Of a DNA stretch of 64,000 nucleotides, positions 63,560-64,000 are shown in pieces. A model generated the notes under the pieces. The model was not told where the DNA came from. It saw only the letters and a program-made list of their open reading frames with translations, and did no database searches. The position numbers and the translations under genes were made by a program. Source of the DNA: Burhinus oedicnemus (Eukaryota > Chordata > Aves > Charadriiformes > Burhinidae); NCBI GenBank assembly GCA_008921705.1, contig VFFE01007030.1, positions 1,469,201 to 1,533,200 on the forward strand, given 5' to 3'. Positions within the stretch are counted from its first letter, which is position 1, and every line of letters starts with the position of its first letter.

Positions 63560-63785
63560 TCTGGGTCCTGGTTCTGTGCCTGTCAGGCTCCCTGAGTGAC
63601 CTTGGACAAGCTAGTTAATCTCTTACTAACTCATTCCTCCATCTGTAAAGTGGAGATAATCGTAATTCCTTTGTCTCACTTGTCTGCTAAGACAGGAACA
63701 TCTTTGGGAGCAGGAAATGTTACAGACTACGCGCTTGCACTTCATACAACCCAGTGGCCTGTGATCTTGGCCTGTTCCGCTAGAT
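63560..63785 (+). mobile_element. MIR-type SINE relic with its 3' tail
   Basis: The order GGGTCCTGGTTCTGTGCC, GAGTGACCTTGGACAAGC, TAGTTAATCTCTTACTAAC, CCATCTGTAAAGTGGAGATA is the MIR core. It is followed by CATCTTTGGGAGCAGGAAAT, then GCGCTTGCACTTCATACAAC and CCTGTGATCTTGGCCTG, which I recognise as the tail seen on sauropsid MIR-like copies. The tRNA-like head is not recognisable. The 92-codon open frame across it is chance. Confidence 0.8.
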
Positions 63786-64000
63786 CCTTTCCTAACACAC
63801 ACTCCTATTCCACATCTTCTTTATCAATATCACCCTTGTTTTGCAGGAGCAGATGGAGCTGTGAACTGCTCTAAGATGGCAACACTGAACAGCCCATATG
63901 ACTGCTGATCACCGTGATTTGGTTCTGATGCTCCAGTAAGGCACAGTGTGATAGAGGGTAGGCAAAATTACTGAGCTAAAATATGGTTTGACTATGGCAG

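Larger units (their letters stand above)
45328..64000 (-). other. POU6F2: POU6F2 intron, part, upstream of the alanine exon
   Basis: At least 18.7 kb of intron precedes the alanine exon and runs off the right edge. It contains a CR1 end at 46550-46646, an inverted-repeat element at 46725-46990, an LTR at 50057-50643, simple sequence at 52401-52440 and 55001-55026, old repeats at 55.6 and 56.4 kb, and a MIR at 63560-63785. No open frame matches upstream POU6F2 exons. Stretches 47.0-48.4, 50.7-52.3, 53.3-54.9, 56.8-59.5 and 60.1-63.5 kb show nothing I can name. Confidence 0.85.

Noticed and set aside
1..64000. tRNA, rRNA, snRNA, microRNA hairpins, CRISPR arrays or bacterial operons
   Set aside because: Nothing convincing was seen by eye on either strand; covariance-model searches were not possible.

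Overview
The window looks like bird nuclear DNA. It is AT-rich and dominated by non-coding sequence with old interspersed repeats: CR1 LINE pieces, MIR-type SINE relics and one LTR of an avian endogenous-retrovirus type. I see no bacterial features, no CRISPR, no rRNA and no tRNA. The young CR1 3' end near 25.4 kb and the LTR near 50.0-50.6 kb are of kinds I know from bird genomes. A neoavian bird is likely, but that is inference.

The only gene I can support is POU6F2, read on the minus strand. It encodes a POU-homeodomain transcription factor of retina and brain. Three consecutive-looking internal coding exons are present, in transcription order: 45327-45181 (49 codons, Ala tract), 15280-15074 (69 codons, QLLTNAQGQ module) and 3695-3527 (56 codons plus one base, Ser tract). 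Each has AG/GT splice borders and together they keep one reading frame. They encode the Gln/Ala/Ser-rich region in front of the POU-specific domain. The POU domain, the homeodomain, the start codon and the upstream exons lie outside the window, so every base between the exons is intron.

Layout: 1-3526 is intron downstream of the Ser exon and includes a purine-rich patch. 3696-15073 is an 11.4-kb intron with three old plus-strand CR1 relics (5.5-6.7, 8.2-8.5 and 11.6-12.3 kb) and small palindromic repeats. 15281-45180 is a 29.9-kb intron with MIR relics, a young minus-strand CR1 end, a 980-base assembly gap (28725-29704), short tandem duplications and candidate conserved non-coding blocks. 45328-64000 is intron upstream of the Ala exon, with a CR1 3' end, a large imperfect inverted repeat, a probable solo LTR, more old repeats and a MIR with its tail.

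I found no new gene system. The observations most worth checking are the QL(V/L)TNAQGQII(G/A)T module repeated across an exon junction, the frame-neutral exons, the LTR with possible 5-base target duplications, the two old CR1 copies of apparently different subfamilies, and repeat-free intron blocks that may be enhancers. All repeat-family calls rest on remembered consensus patterns and were not searched.
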